Below are positions 43,604 through 54,530 of a DNA stretch of 64,000 nucleotides, piece by piece (position 1 is the stretch's first letter; every line of letters begins with the position of its first letter). Under the pieces are notes generated by a model. The model saw nothing but the letters and a program-made list of their open reading frames with translations, was not told the DNA's origin and ran no database searches. This DNA is from Catenovulum maritimum (GTDB taxonomy: Bacteria; Pseudomonadota; Gammaproteobacteria; Enterobacterales; Alteromonadaceae), in NCBI RefSeq assembly GCF_001050375.1, contig NZ_KQ130484.1:94639-158638 (forward strand). Reading direction: 5' to 3'. The position numbers and the translations under genes are program-made.

Positions 43604-45388
43604 ATGAATAAAATAACGCTAAGTGTAGTGACTGTTAGTTTGTTGATGATACAAGCTTGTGCAGACAGCAAACTGGATTTTTCTGAAGAGCCAAAATCTT
43701 CAACCCCTGTGCCTGAAACGTCAACCAAGCCTAAAAATGTATTATTTATCATGGCGGATGATTTTAATCACTGGCTACCCGCTATTGGTTACTATGATCA
43801 AGCTATTACGCCTAATATAAATAAATTAGCTAACCAAGGTGTGTTATTTGCTGATGCTTCTTCTGCTTCACCTGTATGTGAACCATCAAGGCAAGCTTTA
43901 TGGTCAGGGTTAAGCCCAACGAATACAGATCTTGATGGCAACAGCCATGCTTTTATTCGAGATATTCCAGGTCATGAAAATGTTGTAACTATGAACCAAT
44001 TTTTTAAAGATAATGGTTATTATGTATATGGTGGCGGTAAGTTATATCATCCAGGTAAAATGGGCGCAGATGATACAGACCCAAACAATTGGTCAGATTT
44101 GTATACACAAGGCACAGGGGCGCCAGGGGGATCTCATTATCTGTGGCAATCTCAAGCAGATACACGCGGGTTAGTTAAATGGAGTGGATCAGATGCAGCA
44201 GTAGAAGATGCCAATGATACTAAACTCGCTTTGCATTTTGCAGAAAAAATCAAAAACTATGCTAATTCAGAACATAGTGATAAGCCTTTCTTTTTTGCCC
44301 TTGGTTTATTCAGACCGCATTTACCATGGAATGCGCCTAAACAATTCTTTGATATGTATAACCCCGACGATTTACCTTTACCACAAGGTTACTTGGCGAA
44401 TGATTTGGATGATATTCCGAATAAAAACGGCTCGCATATTTTTGCTGAAATTAAGCAACAAAATGTTTGGAAAGAAGGGATCCGAGCTTACTTAGCTAAT
44501 ATGTCATATGCAGATTATAACGTTGGCCTAATACTCGATGCGTTAGAAGCCAGTCCGTACGCTGATAATACGCTTGTTGTATTTACAGGTGATCATGGTT
44601 GGGCATTAGGTGAAAAAGAACATTGGGGGAAATTTGCACTGCACGACCAAGCAAATCGAACCACTATGATAGTGAAAGATCCTGATGCTAAAGGTAATGG
44701 CGAAATTAGCCGCAAGGTCGTTAGCATGTTAGATCTATACCCAACTCTGGCTGACGCAGCTAATTTAGCTATACCTGCACATGTGAATGGTAATAGCTTA
44801 TCGCCATTGCTCGCTGAGCCAAATGATCCCAATTGGACTAAGCCTATTGTGATTCGTTACAACGGCACATTAATCATTAAAACCAACCAATGGCGTTTGG
44901 TCGATAACGGCAATCAAAGTCAGCTTTATGACATAGTGAACGATCCCAATGAATGGACAAATTTATACGGAAAACTTGGTTACGAAACGATAACCGCAGA
45001 GTTAAAGGCAGAACTTGCGGCTTGGGTTAATGCCAAGGAAGATGGGATCCCTGGGTTTGATACAGTCGGCACTGGAGATAGTGATACGGGAGGGGAAATA
45101 GAGCCTGTCATAGTAGAAAATATTACAGATTTAACTGCAAAAAAATTTGGGTGTAGCATAGAGTTAAGCTGGAGTGATAAATCAGGCGAAATTGCCTACA
45201 TCATAAGACGTAAAGTCGTTGGCGAAGCTAGTTATGGCAATTTAGTTACTGTCGACAAAGATACGGTGAAATATATAGATGATACTGTCACAAGTGGTGT
45301 CAATTATGTATATCAAGTCCGACCAGATTTTGCGGATGCAGGCAAAAAGGTATCTAATAACCCAGAAATTGTGCCAGATCCCTGTTAG
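43604..45388 (+). CDS. Sulfatase lipoprotein (S1 family, iduronate-2-sulfatase-like) with C-terminal Fn3 domain
   Basis: 594 residues. Lipobox MIQAC (lipidated Cys19) and a Ser/Thr/Pro linker lead into the alkaline-phosphatase-like sulfatase fold: NVLFIMADDFNHW (metal Asp pair), the formylglycine motif SPVCEPSRQALWSG (C-x-P-S-R, Cys type), GKLYHPGK, FFFALGLFRPHLPW and VVFTGDHGWALGEKEHWGK (metal Asp-His). The layout resembles iduronate-2-sulfatase-like S1 enzymes. About 90 C-terminal residues form a fibronectin-III-like module (ITDLTAKKFGCSIELSWSD). Such enzymes desulfate algal polysaccharides at the cell surface. An anaerobic sulfatase-maturating enzyme or FGE is not in the window. AGG lies 8 nt before the ATG. 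Confidence 0.9.
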   Translation: MNKITLSVVTVSLLMIQACADSKLDFSEEPKSSTPVPETSTKPKNVLFIMADDFNHWLPAIGYYDQAITPNINKLANQGVLFADASSASPVCEPSRQALWSGLSPTNTDLDGNSHAFIRDIPGHENVVTMNQFFKDNGYYVYGGGKLYHPGKMGADDTDPNNWSDLYTQGTGAPGGSHYLWQSQADTRGLVKWSGSDAAVEDANDTKLALHFAEKIKNYANSEHSDKPFFFALGLFRPHLPWNAPKQFFDMYNPDDLPLPQGYLANDLDDIPNKNGSHIFAEIKQQNVWKEGIRAYLANMSYADYNVGLILDALEASPYADNTLVVFTGDHGWALGEKEHWGKFALHDQANRTTMIVKDPDAKGNGEISRKVVSMLDLYPTLADAANLAIPAHVNGNSLSPLLAEPNDPNWTKPIVIRYNGTLIIKTNQWRLVDNGNQSQLYDIVNDPNEWTNLYGKLGYETITAELKAELAAWVNAKEDGIPGFDTVGTGDSDTGGEIEPVIVENITDLTAKKFGCSIELSWSDKSGEIAYIIRRKVVGEASYGNLVTVDKDTVKYIDDTVTSGVNYVYQVRPDFADAGKKVSNNPEIVPDPC

Positions 45389-45419
45389 TTTGAGTCACTG
45401 AAGTTATTCTTTATGTTTT

Positions 45420-45446
45420 AAAGCTCAGCATAATAGGCTGAGCTTT
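45420..45446 (+). terminator. Sulfatase gene terminator
   Basis: AAAGCTCAGC (45420-45429) and GCTGAGCTTT (45437-45446) form a perfect 10-bp stem with a 7-nt loop, followed by GTTGTTTTTAT. It lies 31 bp after the stop. Confidence 0.88.
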
Positions 45447-45580
45447 GTTGTTTTTATCATTCAAAAAAATATTTAAAAAGAATCATTCAAATTGAATTTA
45501 TTGAACTTTTCGATTGCAAATGAAATCATAAGTCGATATTAATGGGGTCTAATAAAAATTAATCATCGTTAGGGTTTTTT

Positions 45581-47416
45581 ATGATGTCAAAGCGAACACA
45601 CTTGCTTTTTACTTGCTTAATTAGCTTATCTACTTTTTTTTCATTTCATAGTTCAGCGACAAACTCTTCTCAAAACCAAGTTAAAATCATTAAATCACAT
45701 GCTATTGCTATGCGCGGTGAAGCTAAGTATCCAGCTGATTTTAAACATTGGGATTATGTTAATCCTAATGCACCTAAAGGCGGAACGATTAAAACCGCAA
45801 CTCAAGGTACTTTTGATAACTTTAACCGGTACGCGCAAAGAGGTAGTTCTCCTTCAGGAATCGACGGGTTATTTGATAGCTTGATGACATCGAATGACGA
45901 TGAAATCCAAGTCTTATATGGCTTAATTGCTGAATATATTGAATACCCAACGGACTATGGCTGGGCAATTTTTCACATAAACCCTAAGGCAAAATTTCAA
46001 GACGGAAAAGCGATCACTGCGCACGATGTTGAATTTAGTTTTAATCTTTTTTACACCCAAGGTGTTCCTCAATTTAAAAAATATTTTGAAGGCGTAACGG
46101 TAAAAGCTTTAGATGATAGCCGAGTCAAGTTCACCTTGCCTAAAAAAGACAAGGCGTTAATGGTTGCGTTAGCGGATACAACAATTTTCCCTCAGCATTA
46201 TTATCAAGATAAAGATTTTTCTGAACCTTTTAAAAGTCCACCTCTAGGAAGCGGACCATACAAGGTATTTGATTACCAAATGGGCAAGCAAATTACTTAT
46301 CAGATAGATCCAAATTATTGGGCGGTTAAGCACCCAACTAATGCAGGTCGATTAAATTTTGAATTTGAAAAAATTGATTATTACCTTGATGAAACGGTTT
46401 TGCTTGAAGCTTTTAAGAAAGGGGAATATGACTTCAAACAAGAAAATGTGGCTAAAAATTGGGTTACCCAATACAAGGGCGGCAACTTTGAAAATGGCAA
46501 TATTGTAAAAGAAGAAATTTCACATCAAGTCCCAACTGGTAATAGCGCCTTTGTGTTTAACGTGCAAAAACCTCAGTTTCAAGACCGAAGAGTTAGATTG
46601 GCACTAAGTTACTTGTTTGATTTTGAATGGACGAATAAAAATTTCTTCTATGGTGATTACCAGCGCAATTATAGCTATTTTATGAATACGGATTATGCCT
46701 CATCTGGTTTACCTAAAGGTCAGGAGCTGGATATTTTAAATCAGTATAAAGATAAATTACCTGCTGAGTTATTTAGCCAAGCTTTTGAATTATCTAAAAC
46801 CGATGGTTCAGGTAATATTCGTAACCAAATTCGTAGTGCGCTTAGACTGTTTAAGCAAGCTGGCTATCAACTTAAAGACAAAAAACTAGTTGATAAAAAT
46901 GGTAAACAGTTTGAGTTTGAATTGCTATTGTTCCGTGCTTCAACTGAGAGGGTGGCCGTACCATTTCAACAAAATATTGAGAAAATTGGCGGAAAAATGA
47001 ATATTCGTCTGGTATCTGACTCTTCTCAGTACATTAATCGAGTGCGCGAGCGTGATTTTGACATGATCAGCCGAGCATTTGCTGGCTATCCGACAGAGTC
47101 ACTTAAAATTCAGTGGCATACCAGTTATTTAAATTCTACTTATAACTGGGTTGGGGCAAACGATCCTATGATAGATAACCTAGTTGATAAAATCGCTGAG
47201 CTACAACAAGATGAAGTGCAATTAACCCAATATGCTCGAGCGTTTGACCGTATTTTATTGTGGAATTACTATTCTATCCCTCAATGGCATTTGTCTAAAT
47301 ACCGCGTCGCATATTGGAATAAGTTTTCTCGACCAAACACGGTTCCTAAGTATGATTTAGGTGCAGACACTTGGTGGTACGATGAAACCAAAGCCAGCAC
47401 GATTAAGAAAAACTAA
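45581..47416 (+). CDS. yejA: Extracellular peptide-binding protein of an ABC importer (YejA-like)
   Basis: 611 residues with a signal peptide (MMSKRTHLLFTCLISLSTFF, cut after SSA) and the SBP family 5 fold: HAIAMRGEAKYPADFKHWDYVNPNAPKGGTIK at the start of the mature part is a YejA hallmark, as are FDNFNRY, FDSLM and QFHISR-like internal blocks (NPKAKFQDGKAITAHDVEFSF). It delivers oligopeptides (in E. coli also microcin C-type peptides) to the YejBEF permease. First gene of a four-gene operon; AGGG lies 6 nt before the ATG. Confidence 0.92.
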   Translation: MMSKRTHLLFTCLISLSTFFSFHSSATNSSQNQVKIIKSHAIAMRGEAKYPADFKHWDYVNPNAPKGGTIKTATQGTFDNFNRYAQRGSSPSGIDGLFDSLMTSNDDEIQVLYGLIAEYIEYPTDYGWAIFHINPKAKFQDGKAITAHDVEFSFNLFYTQGVPQFKKYFEGVTVKALDDSRVKFTLPKKDKALMVALADTTIFPQHYYQDKDFSEPFKSPPLGSGPYKVFDYQMGKQITYQIDPNYWAVKHPTNAGRLNFEFEKIDYYLDETVLLEAFKKGEYDFKQENVAKNWVTQYKGGNFENGNIVKEEISHQVPTGNSAFVFNVQKPQFQDRRVRLALSYLFDFEWTNKNFFYGDYQRNYSYFMNTDYASSGLPKGQELDILNQYKDKLPAELFSQAFELSKTDGSGNIRNQIRSALRLFKQAGYQLKDKKLVDKNGKQFEFELLLFRASTERVAVPFQQNIEKIGGKMNIRLVSDSSQYINRVRERDFDMISRAFAGYPTESLKIQWHTSYLNSTYNWVGANDPMIDNLVDKIAELQQDEVQLTQYARAFDRILLWNYYSIPQWHLSKYRVAYWNKFSRPNTVPKYDLGADTWWYDETKASTIKKN

Positions 47417-47437
47417 GCGAATACTAATTAGAAAACT

Positions 47438-48535
47438 ATGATTGCATATATTTTTAGGCGGCTTTTATTAGTTGTACCGACCTTTTTTGCAATAATTGCA
47501 ATTAACTTTTTTATTATCCAGTTAGCCCCAGGCGGCCCTGTCGATCAATATATCGCGAACCAAGCAGGCTTAGGCGATATGAATATTATGCAGGAGCGTT
47601 TAGGTGGCGGCGCTTCTGACCAAGTTGGGAACCAACTCGATACTGCTGAAGCCAACGCTCAATATAGAGGTGGGCATGGTTTAACCGAAGAAGAAATTGC
47701 TGAAATTGAAAAGCGCTTTGGTTTTGATAAACCGATTGGCGAGCGCTTTTGGAACATGATTACTGATTATGCGACTTTTAATTTTGGCGAAAGCTTGTTT
47801 CGCGGTAAAGGCGTTTTTGAGTTAATTGTTGAGCGCCTACCTGTCTCAATTTCTTTGGGATTGTGGGCGACTTTGATTATCTATTTAGTTTCTATCCCTT
47901 TGGGTATAAAAAAAGCAATTAAACACAGTGGCAAATTTGACGTTTGGACAACCACAGTGATTTTAGCGGCGAGTTCTATTCCAGCCTTTTTATTCGCTGT
48001 TGTTTTGGTCATTTTGTTTGCTGGTGGTAGCTTTTTTGATTGGTTCCCACTTCGAGGTTTGACTTCGGACAATTGGGATGAGCTTTCGCTAGGTGGCAAA
48101 ATAGTCGATTATTTTTGGCACATGACACTGCCTATTATTGCTTCCGTTATTGGTGCTTTTGCTGGTTTGACTATGTTGACTAAAAATCTATTTTTAGACG
48201 AAATAAACCGTCAATACGTAATGACAGCGAGAGCAAAAGGATTAACTGAAAAAGCAATTTTGTATAAGCATGTTTTTAGAAATGCTATGTTAATTATTGT
48301 ATCTGGCCTGCCTGCAACGCTAGTTGGGGTTTTCTTTGGTAGCTCGCTGATTATTGAAATTATCTTCTCTCTCGATGGTTTAGGTTTGTTATTTTATGAA
48401 ACCACAGTACAGCGAGATTATCCGGTTATTTTCGCTACCCTATATGTATTCACACTCGTTGGGCTGTTACTCAATATTTTAAGCGATGTTATGTATATGG
48501 TGATTGATCCTCGTATAGATTTTGAGTCGAGGTAA
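47438..48535 (+). CDS. yejB: ABC importer permease YejB
   Basis: 365 residues, a DppB/OppB-type inner-membrane permease. N-terminal helix [20 protein letters not shown], then [10 protein letters not shown], an extended periplasmic loop, helices in the middle and the EAA loop [20 protein letters not shown] (ATPase contact), ending with [15 protein letters not shown]. The length and the long first loop ([12 protein letters not shown]) match YejB rather than OppB. Starts 21 bp after yejA and is followed at once by yejE. Confidence 0.94.
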   Translation: MIAYIFRRLLLVVPTFFAIIAINFFIIQLAPGGPVDQYIANQAGLGDMNIMQERLGGGASDQVGNQLDTAEANAQYRGGHGLTEEEIAEIEKRFGFDKPIGERFWNMITDYATFNFGESLFRGKGVFELIVERLPVSISLGLWATLIIYLVSIPLGIKKAIKHSGKFDVWTTTVILAASSIPAFLFAVVLVILFAGGSFFDWFPLRGLTSDNWDELSLGGKIVDYFWHMTLPIIASVIGAFAGLTMLTKNLFLDEINRQYVMTARAKGLTEKAILYKHVFRNAMLIIVSGLPATLVGVFFGSSLIIEIIFSLDGLGLLFYETTVQRDYPVIFATLYVFTLVGLLLNILSDVMYMVIDPRIDFESR

Positions 48536-48538
48536 TTG

Positions 48539-49564
48539 ATGAAATTAAGTCAAATAAATCAACAAAGGTTACTTAGGTTTAAAGCTAATAAACGTGGATA
48601 TTGGTCATTTTGGATATTTAGTTTGTTATTTGTATTGTGCTTATGCGCAGAAATTATAGCGAATGATAAACCTATTTTAGTGACTTATCAGGGGGAGCTC
48701 TATTTCCCGATTGTAAAAGATTATGCGGAAACCGATTTTGGTGGCGAGTTTGAATTTGAGGCGGATTATAGAGATGAATATATCCAAGAGCTGATTTCTG
48801 AAGCCGGCGGGGATATTTATTGGCCCTTAATTCCATTTAGTTATTCAACAATTAATTATGACTTGCCTTCACCAGCGCCCAGTCCACCAACGGATGAAAA
48901 TATCTTAGGTACAGACGATAAAGGACGAGATGTAGTTGCGCGTGTTATTTATGGCTTTAGATTAAGCATTCTATTTGGTTTTGCCGTCACAATTGCGTCG
49001 GCCATTATCGGGATTAGTTTAGGTGCTATCCAGGGGTTTTATGGTGGCTGGGTTGATTTGTTATTGCAGAGATTTATGGAAATTTGGGGCGGTATGCCTC
49101 AACTCTTTATGCTGATCATATTGGTTAACTTCATTACACCTAATGTCACTTGGTTGATATTTATCACTATGCTATTTGGCTGGATGGGGTTTGTTGGAGT
49201 TGTCAGAGCCGAATTTTTACGTAGTCGAAATTTAGAATATGTCACAGCAGCCAAAGCTATGGGCATGTCTGATAGTAGACTCATGTTTAAACATATTTTA
49301 CCCAATGCTATGGTGGCAACTATGGCAACTTTACCATTTGCGCTTTCTGGATCTGTGACTATTTTAACCTCGCTTGACTTTTTAGGCTTTGGTTTACCGC
49401 CAGGTTCACCGTCATTAGGTGAGTTATTAGCTCAAGGTAAAGCAAATATACAAGCACCTTGGTTAGGTTTCACCGCATTTGGTTCGTTGGGGGTTATTTT
49501 AATGTTGTTAGTGTTTATTGGTGAAGGCGTTCGTGATGCGTTTGATCCTAGGACGAGTTATTAA
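48539..49564 (+). CDS. yejE: ABC importer permease YejE
   Basis: 341 residues, a DppC/OppC-type permease. It begins with RLLRFKANKRGYWSFWIFSL, has a large periplasmic loop with DLPSPAPSPPTDENILGTDDKGRDV, and the EAA loop AAKAMGMSDSRLMFKHILPNA, ending DAFDPRTSY. The ATG at 48539 has GAGGT 5-9 nt upstream; a TTG directly after the yejB stop is less likely. The stop overlaps the yejF start by one base (TAATG). Confidence 0.94.
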   Translation: MKLSQINQQRLLRFKANKRGYWSFWIFSLLFVLCLCAEIIANDKPILVTYQGELYFPIVKDYAETDFGGEFEFEADYRDEYIQELISEAGGDIYWPLIPFSYSTINYDLPSPAPSPPTDENILGTDDKGRDVVARVIYGFRLSILFGFAVTIASAIIGISLGAIQGFYGGWVDLLLQRFMEIWGGMPQLFMLIILVNFITPNVTWLIFITMLFGWMGFVGVVRAEFLRSRNLEYVTAAKAMGMSDSRLMFKHILPNAMVATMATLPFALSGSVTILTSLDFLGFGLPPGSPSLGELLAQGKANIQAPWLGFTAFGSLGVILMLLVFIGEGVRDAFDPRTSY

Positions 49565-51186
49565 TGACAAATTCTCAAGCAAATACAGTTGAAAAAAGCA
49601 GTGTCGTTAGCATCGACAAATTGAATATTGGCTTTCGCCAAGGTGATAAGTTAAATCATGTAGTGCATGATGTTTCGCTTGATATTCGCCAAGGTGAAAT
49701 GCTGGCATTAGTCGGTGAAAGTGGTAGCGGTAAGTCAGTAACAGCTATGTCTATTTTGAGGCTGTTAAAAGAGCCTCCTGTTGAGTATCTCTCAGGTGAT
49801 ATTTCATTAAGTGGTGAATCTGTACTGAGTGCGAGCCAAGCACAATTAAGACAATGGCGAGGGAATAAGGTCGGGGTTATTTTTCAAGAGCCCATGATGT
49901 CGTTAAACCCATTACACACGATTGAAAAACAATTAAGTGAAACCCTATCGATTCATCAAGGTAAAAGCTTAAAGCAAAGTCGTCCCCTTATTTTGCAATG
50001 GTTAAATAAAGTGGGTATCCGCAATGCTGAAGCTCGCTTAGCCGATTACCCACACCAATTCTCGGGCGGCGAAAAGCAAAGAATTATGATCGCCATGGCT
50101 ATGATTAACGAGCCAGAGTTATTAATCGCAGATGAACCTACCACTGCATTAGATGTGACGATACAGGCGCAAATATTAGATTTAATTAAAGCATTGCAAC
50201 AAGAAACCAATATGGCAGTGTTATTAATTAGTCATGATTTAACCATAGTAAAATCTTACGCTGAACGAGTGGCGGTAATGGAATTTGGCCGATTAGTAGA
50301 AGTAAATCATACCGAGCAATTATTTGCTGCTCCTCAGCATATTTATACCCAAAAGCTTATTAATGCAGAGCCTTCAGATCAATTTTGTGCGTTTAACCAA
50401 AGTAGTGAAACTGTGCTTAATGTTGATGATTTAAAAGTCTGGTTTCCGGTCGAGAAAGGCTTTTTCCGCCGAGTTGTTGATCACGTTAAAGCGGTAGATG
50501 GTATTAGTTTTAAAATGCGATCAGGCTCTTGCATGGGTGTTGTTGGTGAAAGTGGTAGCGGTAAAACTACTTTATCCAAAGCTATTGCTCAATTAATTGA
50601 TAGCGAAGGGAATATCGAATTTTTAGCAGAACAAATTGCTCAGTTAGATAAGCTGCAGCTGAAAAATCTAAGACGTGATATTCAATTTGTGTTTCAAGAC
50701 CCTTTCGGCAGTTTAAGTCCTCGGATGTTGGTTAGTGAGATTATTGCGGAAGGACTCGAAATTAATAATATAGGGACTAAAACAGAGCGTGAGCAAGCCG
50801 TGATTGATGCTATGAAATCAGTTGAGCTTGATCCCGAATTTAGAAACCGCTACCCACACGAATTTTCTGGTGGTCAAAGGCAGAGAATAGCACTGGCGCG
50901 AGCCTTGGTTATGAAGCCTACGTTTATTATATTGGATGAACCTACGTCCTCGTTAGATAGGACAGTGCAATTTCAAGTTTTAGCTTTATTACAAAAGCTT
51001 CAGAAAGAAAATAATTTAAGTTATTTATTTATTAGTCATGACCTTAAAGTTGTAAAAGCGATTTGTGATCAAGTTATGGTGATGAAAGCAGGTAAACTTA
51101 TTGAATTTGGGGATTGCGAAACTGTGTTCACTCAAGCAAAACATGAGTATACTCAAACCCTAATTAAGACTGCTTTTTTAAATTAG
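49564..51186 (+). CDS. yejF: Dual-ATPase subunit YejF of the peptide ABC importer
   Basis: 540 residues with two nucleotide-binding domains in one chain. NBD1: Walker A GESGSGKSV (about 53-61), Q-loop IFQEPMMSLNP, signature FSGGEKQR, Walker B LLIADEPTTALD, H-loop LLISHDL. NBD2: Walker A GESGSGKTT (about 330), QFVFQDPFGSLSPR, FSGGQRQR, FIILDEPTSSLD, LFISHDL. Both sites look intact. It drives the YejBE permease. The start overlaps the yejE stop by one base. Confidence 0.96.
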   Translation: MTNSQANTVEKSSVVSIDKLNIGFRQGDKLNHVVHDVSLDIRQGEMLALVGESGSGKSVTAMSILRLLKEPPVEYLSGDISLSGESVLSASQAQLRQWRGNKVGVIFQEPMMSLNPLHTIEKQLSETLSIHQGKSLKQSRPLILQWLNKVGIRNAEARLADYPHQFSGGEKQRIMIAMAMINEPELLIADEPTTALDVTIQAQILDLIKALQQETNMAVLLISHDLTIVKSYAERVAVMEFGRLVEVNHTEQLFAAPQHIYTQKLINAEPSDQFCAFNQSSETVLNVDDLKVWFPVEKGFFRRVVDHVKAVDGISFKMRSGSCMGVVGESGSGKTTLSKAIAQLIDSEGNIEFLAEQIAQLDKLQLKNLRRDIQFVFQDPFGSLSPRMLVSEIIAEGLEINNIGTKTEREQAVIDAMKSVELDPEFRNRYPHEFSGGQRQRIALARALVMKPTFIILDEPTSSLDRTVQFQVLALLQKLQKENNLSYLFISHDLKVVKAICDQVMVMKAGKLIEFGDCETVFTQAKHEYTQTLIKTAFLN

Positions 51187-51201
51187 AGAAAATAATCATC
51201 A

Positions 51202-51783
51202 ATGTTGTTATTAATAGATAATTACGATTCTTTTACTTTTAATTTGGCTCACTACTTTGAAGAAGTGGGTGTCGAAGTAAAAGTGGTGCGCAATGATGAA
51301 ATTAATATTCAACAAATTGAAGCGCTTGCCCCGAGTCATATTTGTATTTCACCTGGCCCCTGTACGCCAAACGAAGCTGGAATTTCGGTTGATGTTATTA
51401 AACACTTCGCTGGAAAAACGCCTATATTGGGTGTTTGCTTAGGTCATCAATGTATTGCTCAAGCCTTTGGTGGAAAAATTATTAAAGCACCAAAAGCTAT
51501 GCATGGTAAAACTGCGTTGATCGAACATAAAGGCAAAGGCCTGTTTAATGAAATATCCAGAGATTTTTTAGTGACTCGTTACCACTCATTAGTGGTTGAA
51601 ACTAAAAACTTGCCCGAAAATTTAACTGCTACGGCTTGGTGCTACGAAGGTGTTGAGAAGATATTAATGGCGCTTGAATCTCAAACCCAAGGCTTATATG
51701 GGGTGCAGTTTCATCCTGAATCAATTATGTCTGAGTTTGGTCATAAAATTTTAGCTAACTTTATTAACATAAAGCTCGACTAG
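51202..51783 (+). CDS. pabA: Aminodeoxychorismate/anthranilate synthase glutaminase subunit
   Basis: 193 residues of a class I glutamine amidotransferase: LLLIDNYDSFTFNLAHYF at the N-terminus, SPGPCTPNEAGIS (oxyanion strand), the nucleophile in GVCLGHQCIAQAFGG (Cys about residue 79) and the His-Glu pair in VQFHPESIM. It releases ammonia from glutamine for PabB (p-aminobenzoate, folate) and often also TrpE. No pabB or trpE is adjacent. It starts 15 bp after yejF, but a functional link is unlikely. Confidence 0.92.
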   Translation: MLLLIDNYDSFTFNLAHYFEEVGVEVKVVRNDEINIQQIEALAPSHICISPGPCTPNEAGISVDVIKHFAGKTPILGVCLGHQCIAQAFGGKIIKAPKAMHGKTALIEHKGKGLFNEISRDFLVTRYHSLVVETKNLPENLTATAWCYEGVEKILMALESQTQGLYGVQFHPESIMSEFGHKILANFINIKLD

Positions 51784-51871
51784 TTAACGAGTTCATTTTA
51801 TATCAATTGGAGTTCTATTTTGCTTGAGCTAAACTTGGGTAACACTTTCAACTCTCTGGTTTATTTTATTA

Positions 51872-53023
51872 ATGCCGCAAGATAGGTATTCCGATTTAAT
51901 TGATGCTCGATTTCATGACTTATTGTTAAGTTACGATTTCGCTCGCCAGCACAATAGTTTAAATATTCCAAATCTAGCAGACGTTTTTAGCCAAGAAACT
52001 AATGAAGAAACTCGTTTATTACTTGATATTGAGCAAGAAGCAAAAGAGCAACGCGATGCTGAAGTTATCGCTAAAGAGAGTTTAAAGCAGGCTAAATCAG
52101 AAAAGCTCAATAAAAAAGTGGTAGAACTTGTCTCTGAACAGCTGGATGATATAGAAACTATTTATAATGATGTGATTGCCATTCATGATGCTGTTCCTGC
52201 TATTCTTGATATCTTATCTGTCAGAGCCGCCTCTATCGGCCGGATTGAGCCATTAATCTCCACCTTGCCATGGATGGGGGCCGATATGCTAAAGTTCGTT
52301 AATTTACCTGTTTACCGTAAGCCTGAAAGTGATATTAAAGTGGATAAGGTAAAAACAGCTTTAAGTTATATCGGCATTGAAAATTTAAAGCTAGTCGTGC
52401 CAAGTTTTGCGTTGCGCAAATGGATCCCTCATAGTACAGAGCCTTTTAGGTTAATGAAAAGAAAACTGTGGGAATCAGGTATAGGTGCAGCAATATCATG
52501 TCGTAAATTGGCGCAACTTAATGAGCAAGATACCACTTCAGCTTTTTGTGCCGGTATGTTTCATGATTTAGGAAAATCAGCATTAGTCAGAATATATCTG
52601 AGAAGTTTTGATAATGAATGGAAGCGTCAATTATTAGAAGCAAGAGAAAGTCGAGATAAAACTGAACACGATGCTTTGGTTGAGCTGGAGCCTGATCCAG
52701 CTACGCTAAGAAATATAATGTTGGAGCACAGTGCAAAATTAAGCGCCAAACTTGTTGATAGGTTTAACTTAAAGCGGCTTAGATTTGTTGATGCATTAGA
52801 GCAGTTTTCAAGTGGCACTCCGTTTAAAGATTATGACCCACTCACCAGAACACTTGCTCAAGGTGTGAGCTATTCACGTTACAAAATGTTGCAAAAACAC
52901 TCTTTAATCGCTAAACATGAAGCGAAAATTTACTTTAAAGAAAATTTACTGACGAGTACAGAAATCAGTGAACTAAATAAATTAAGTTTATTAAGACTGA
53001 ATTTGAGAATTGAACAACATTAA
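51872..53023 (+). CDS. HDOD-domain protein
   Basis: 383 residues. The N-terminal ~95 are charged and helical, with a coiled-coil-like run ([20 protein letters not shown]). From about residue 105 comes an HDOD/HD-like domain: [51 protein letters not shown] and the HD-like [21 protein letters not shown] proteins act in signalling, often with c-di-GMP or DNA-damage outputs, and lack clear enzyme activity. The ribosome site is weak. Its 3' end overlaps the convergent mutH by 4 bp. Confidence 0.82.
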   Translation: MPQDRYSDLIDARFHDLLLSYDFARQHNSLNIPNLADVFSQETNEETRLLLDIEQEAKEQRDAEVIAKESLKQAKSEKLNKKVVELVSEQLDDIETIYNDVIAIHDAVPAILDILSVRAASIGRIEPLISTLPWMGADMLKFVNLPVYRKPESDIKVDKVKTALSYIGIENLKLVVPSFALRKWIPHSTEPFRLMKRKLWESGIGAAISCRKLAQLNEQDTTSAFCAGMFHDLGKSALVRIYLRSFDNEWKRQLLEARESRDKTEHDALVELEPDPATLRNIMLEHSAKLSAKLVDRFNLKRLRFVDALEQFSSGTPFKDYDPLTRTLAQGVSYSRYKMLQKHSLIAKHEAKIYFKENLLTSTEISELNKLSLLRLNLRIEQH

Positions 53024-53694
53024 GAGTTAACAATATTTAATAAAATTTTCTGGGTAAAATTCTTTTTTAAGTAAAAACCTTTTGGCAGCGTTTCTACCAT
53101 TTTACCATCATGTCCTATCCCTGCTGTTTTAATGCGGCTGTGCGCTGCTTTGGGCCTTATTTGCAGGTATTCACCCGTTTTCGCTGTGATTTGATTGACT
53201 CTACCTAAAGCTATCATATCCATCAGCTCTTCCCAGTCAGCCTGTAGATTCCTATCTTCTTCTTCTGATGGTGACCAGAGTATTGGGTAGCCTATTATTC
53301 TATCTGTCACTGGAATTTGGCGTTCAGCTAAAATAGGGATCCACAAAACTCGATTTAACTTTATTCTAATTGGACTTGATTGCCAGGTTTGTCCCGTGAT
53401 GTTCGTTAACGGGGCAACACAAACATAGGTTGTTTCTAGAGGCTTTCCGTGAATATCTATCGGTATAGTTTTTAATTCTATCCCTAAATCCTCAAAATCA
53501 GGCACTGGCTTTGAACCCGCATCAGCCCCCAAATGCCATTCTAATAATTGTCCTGTCCAGCCTTTATCTCTATTAAGGTTTTTCGGTACGTCTACACCGG
53601 CTGCTTGGGCAAGCTGAGCCAGGCTCAAGCCTGATATTGCTTGAGCTCTCTCGAATAATTCTAGCTCTGATTGCGGTGGTAAAGGTTTGATCAT
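53020..53694 (-). CDS. mutH: Mismatch-repair endonuclease MutH
   Basis: Cuts the unmethylated strand at hemimethylated GATC after MutS-MutL activation. 224 residues. The catalytic triad is in [15 protein letters not shown] (Asp, Glu and Lys of D-x6-E-x-K), and [22 protein letters not shown] plus [10 protein letters not shown] are family blocks. Presence implies Dam-directed repair, which fits a gammaproteobacterium. The start overlaps the rlmA stop by 4 bp, so the pair is co-transcribed. Confidence 0.94.
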   Translation of the reverse strand: MIKPLPPQSELELFERAQAISGLSLAQLAQAAGVDVPKNLNRDKGWTGQLLEWHLGADAGSKPVPDFEDLGIELKTIPIDIHGKPLETTYVCVAPLTNITGQTWQSSPIRIKLNRVLWIPILAERQIPVTDRIIGYPILWSPSEEEDRNLQADWEELMDMIALGRVNQITAKTGEYLQIRPKAAHSRIKTAGIGHDGKMVETLPKGFYLKKNFTQKILLNIVNS

Positions 53695-54530
53695 TTTATT
53701 TGTAGCAGTCTAAAATTGACATTTATGGTCAGGGCTAATTTATCTAACTTTTTCACTTGCTCTAATTTCTCTCTATTGGCTCTGTGTATATGAGGTGTCA
53801 TGATGAGTAATTCAGCAAGTTGCTCCTTGTTCAATTCAACTTGGTAACTAAGCGTATCAGATTTACCCCAAGTTAACCCAAGATCTAACGCTTCTTGATA
53901 ATTATTCTGTTGGTAAGGTTTGATTTCTGGGTAAATTAGTTCTCGTAATTCAATTAAGTGATTTTCAGCACTTTCTACCAGTAATATTTTCCCGTTCGTT
54001 GTTAACTTTTGCTTAAATTCAGAAAATACCGGAAAGCCGAAAATGCATAAAATTAAATCTAAACTCTGATCTGCAATTGGAATTTGTCTATTTGAAGCTA
54101 CAAGCCACTGAATATTTTTGGACTTTTTAGCTGCGGCTTGGATTGCAAATTTCGAAATATCTAATCCAAGTAAATTCGTCTCTAATTCTTCTTTTTTTGC
54201 CGCTTGTTCTAATTGAGTTAAGTAATAGCCTTCACCACACCCAGCATCTAGAATATTTGTCGCTAATGTTTCAGTGTGAGATAAAGCAACTTGGTTTATC
54301 TTTTCACTGATTGGCTTGTAAATATTTGAGGCTAAAAATGATTGTCGTGCAGCAACCATTTCTTTGCTATCGCCAGGCGATTTAGAACGTTTGTTCTGTA
54401 CTGTGAGTAAATTTATGTAGCCTTGTTTCGCTTTATCATAGCTGTGGCCATGGGCGCATTTTAAGCTATTGTTATCGCATTCCAGAATTAGGCCATCAAT
54501 AGGGCAGTTGAGCATAAGATTTTTAGACAC
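53691..54530 (-). CDS. rlmA: 23S rRNA (guanine745-N1)-methyltransferase
   Basis: 279 residues. The N-terminal zinc finger uses the Cys and His of [29 protein letters not shown] is diagnostic of RlmA. The methyltransferase domain has [13 protein letters not shown] (SAM motif I), [10 protein letters not shown] and LILCIFGF. It methylates G745 in helix 35 of 23S rRNA. A GTG at 54530 and an ATG at 54515 are both possible starts, neither with a good ribosome site. Pairing with mutH looks incidental. Confidence 0.9.
   Translation of the reverse strand: MSKNLMLNCPIDGLILECDNNSLKCAHGHSYDKAKQGYINLLTVQNKRSKSPGDSKEMVAARQSFLASNIYKPISEKINQVALSHTETLATNILDAGCGEGYYLTQLEQAAKKEELETNLLGLDISKFAIQAAAKKSKNIQWLVASNRQIPIADQSLDLILCIFGFPVFSEFKQKLTTNGKILLVESAENHLIELRELIYPEIKPYQQNNYQEALDLGLTWGKSDTLSYQVELNKEQLAELLIMTPHIHRANREKLEQVKKLDKLALTINVNFRLLQIK

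Noticed and set aside
45485..45497. ATTCAAATTGAAT palindrome upstream of yejA
   Set aside because: Short and AT-rich; does not fit a complete ArgR or Fur site.
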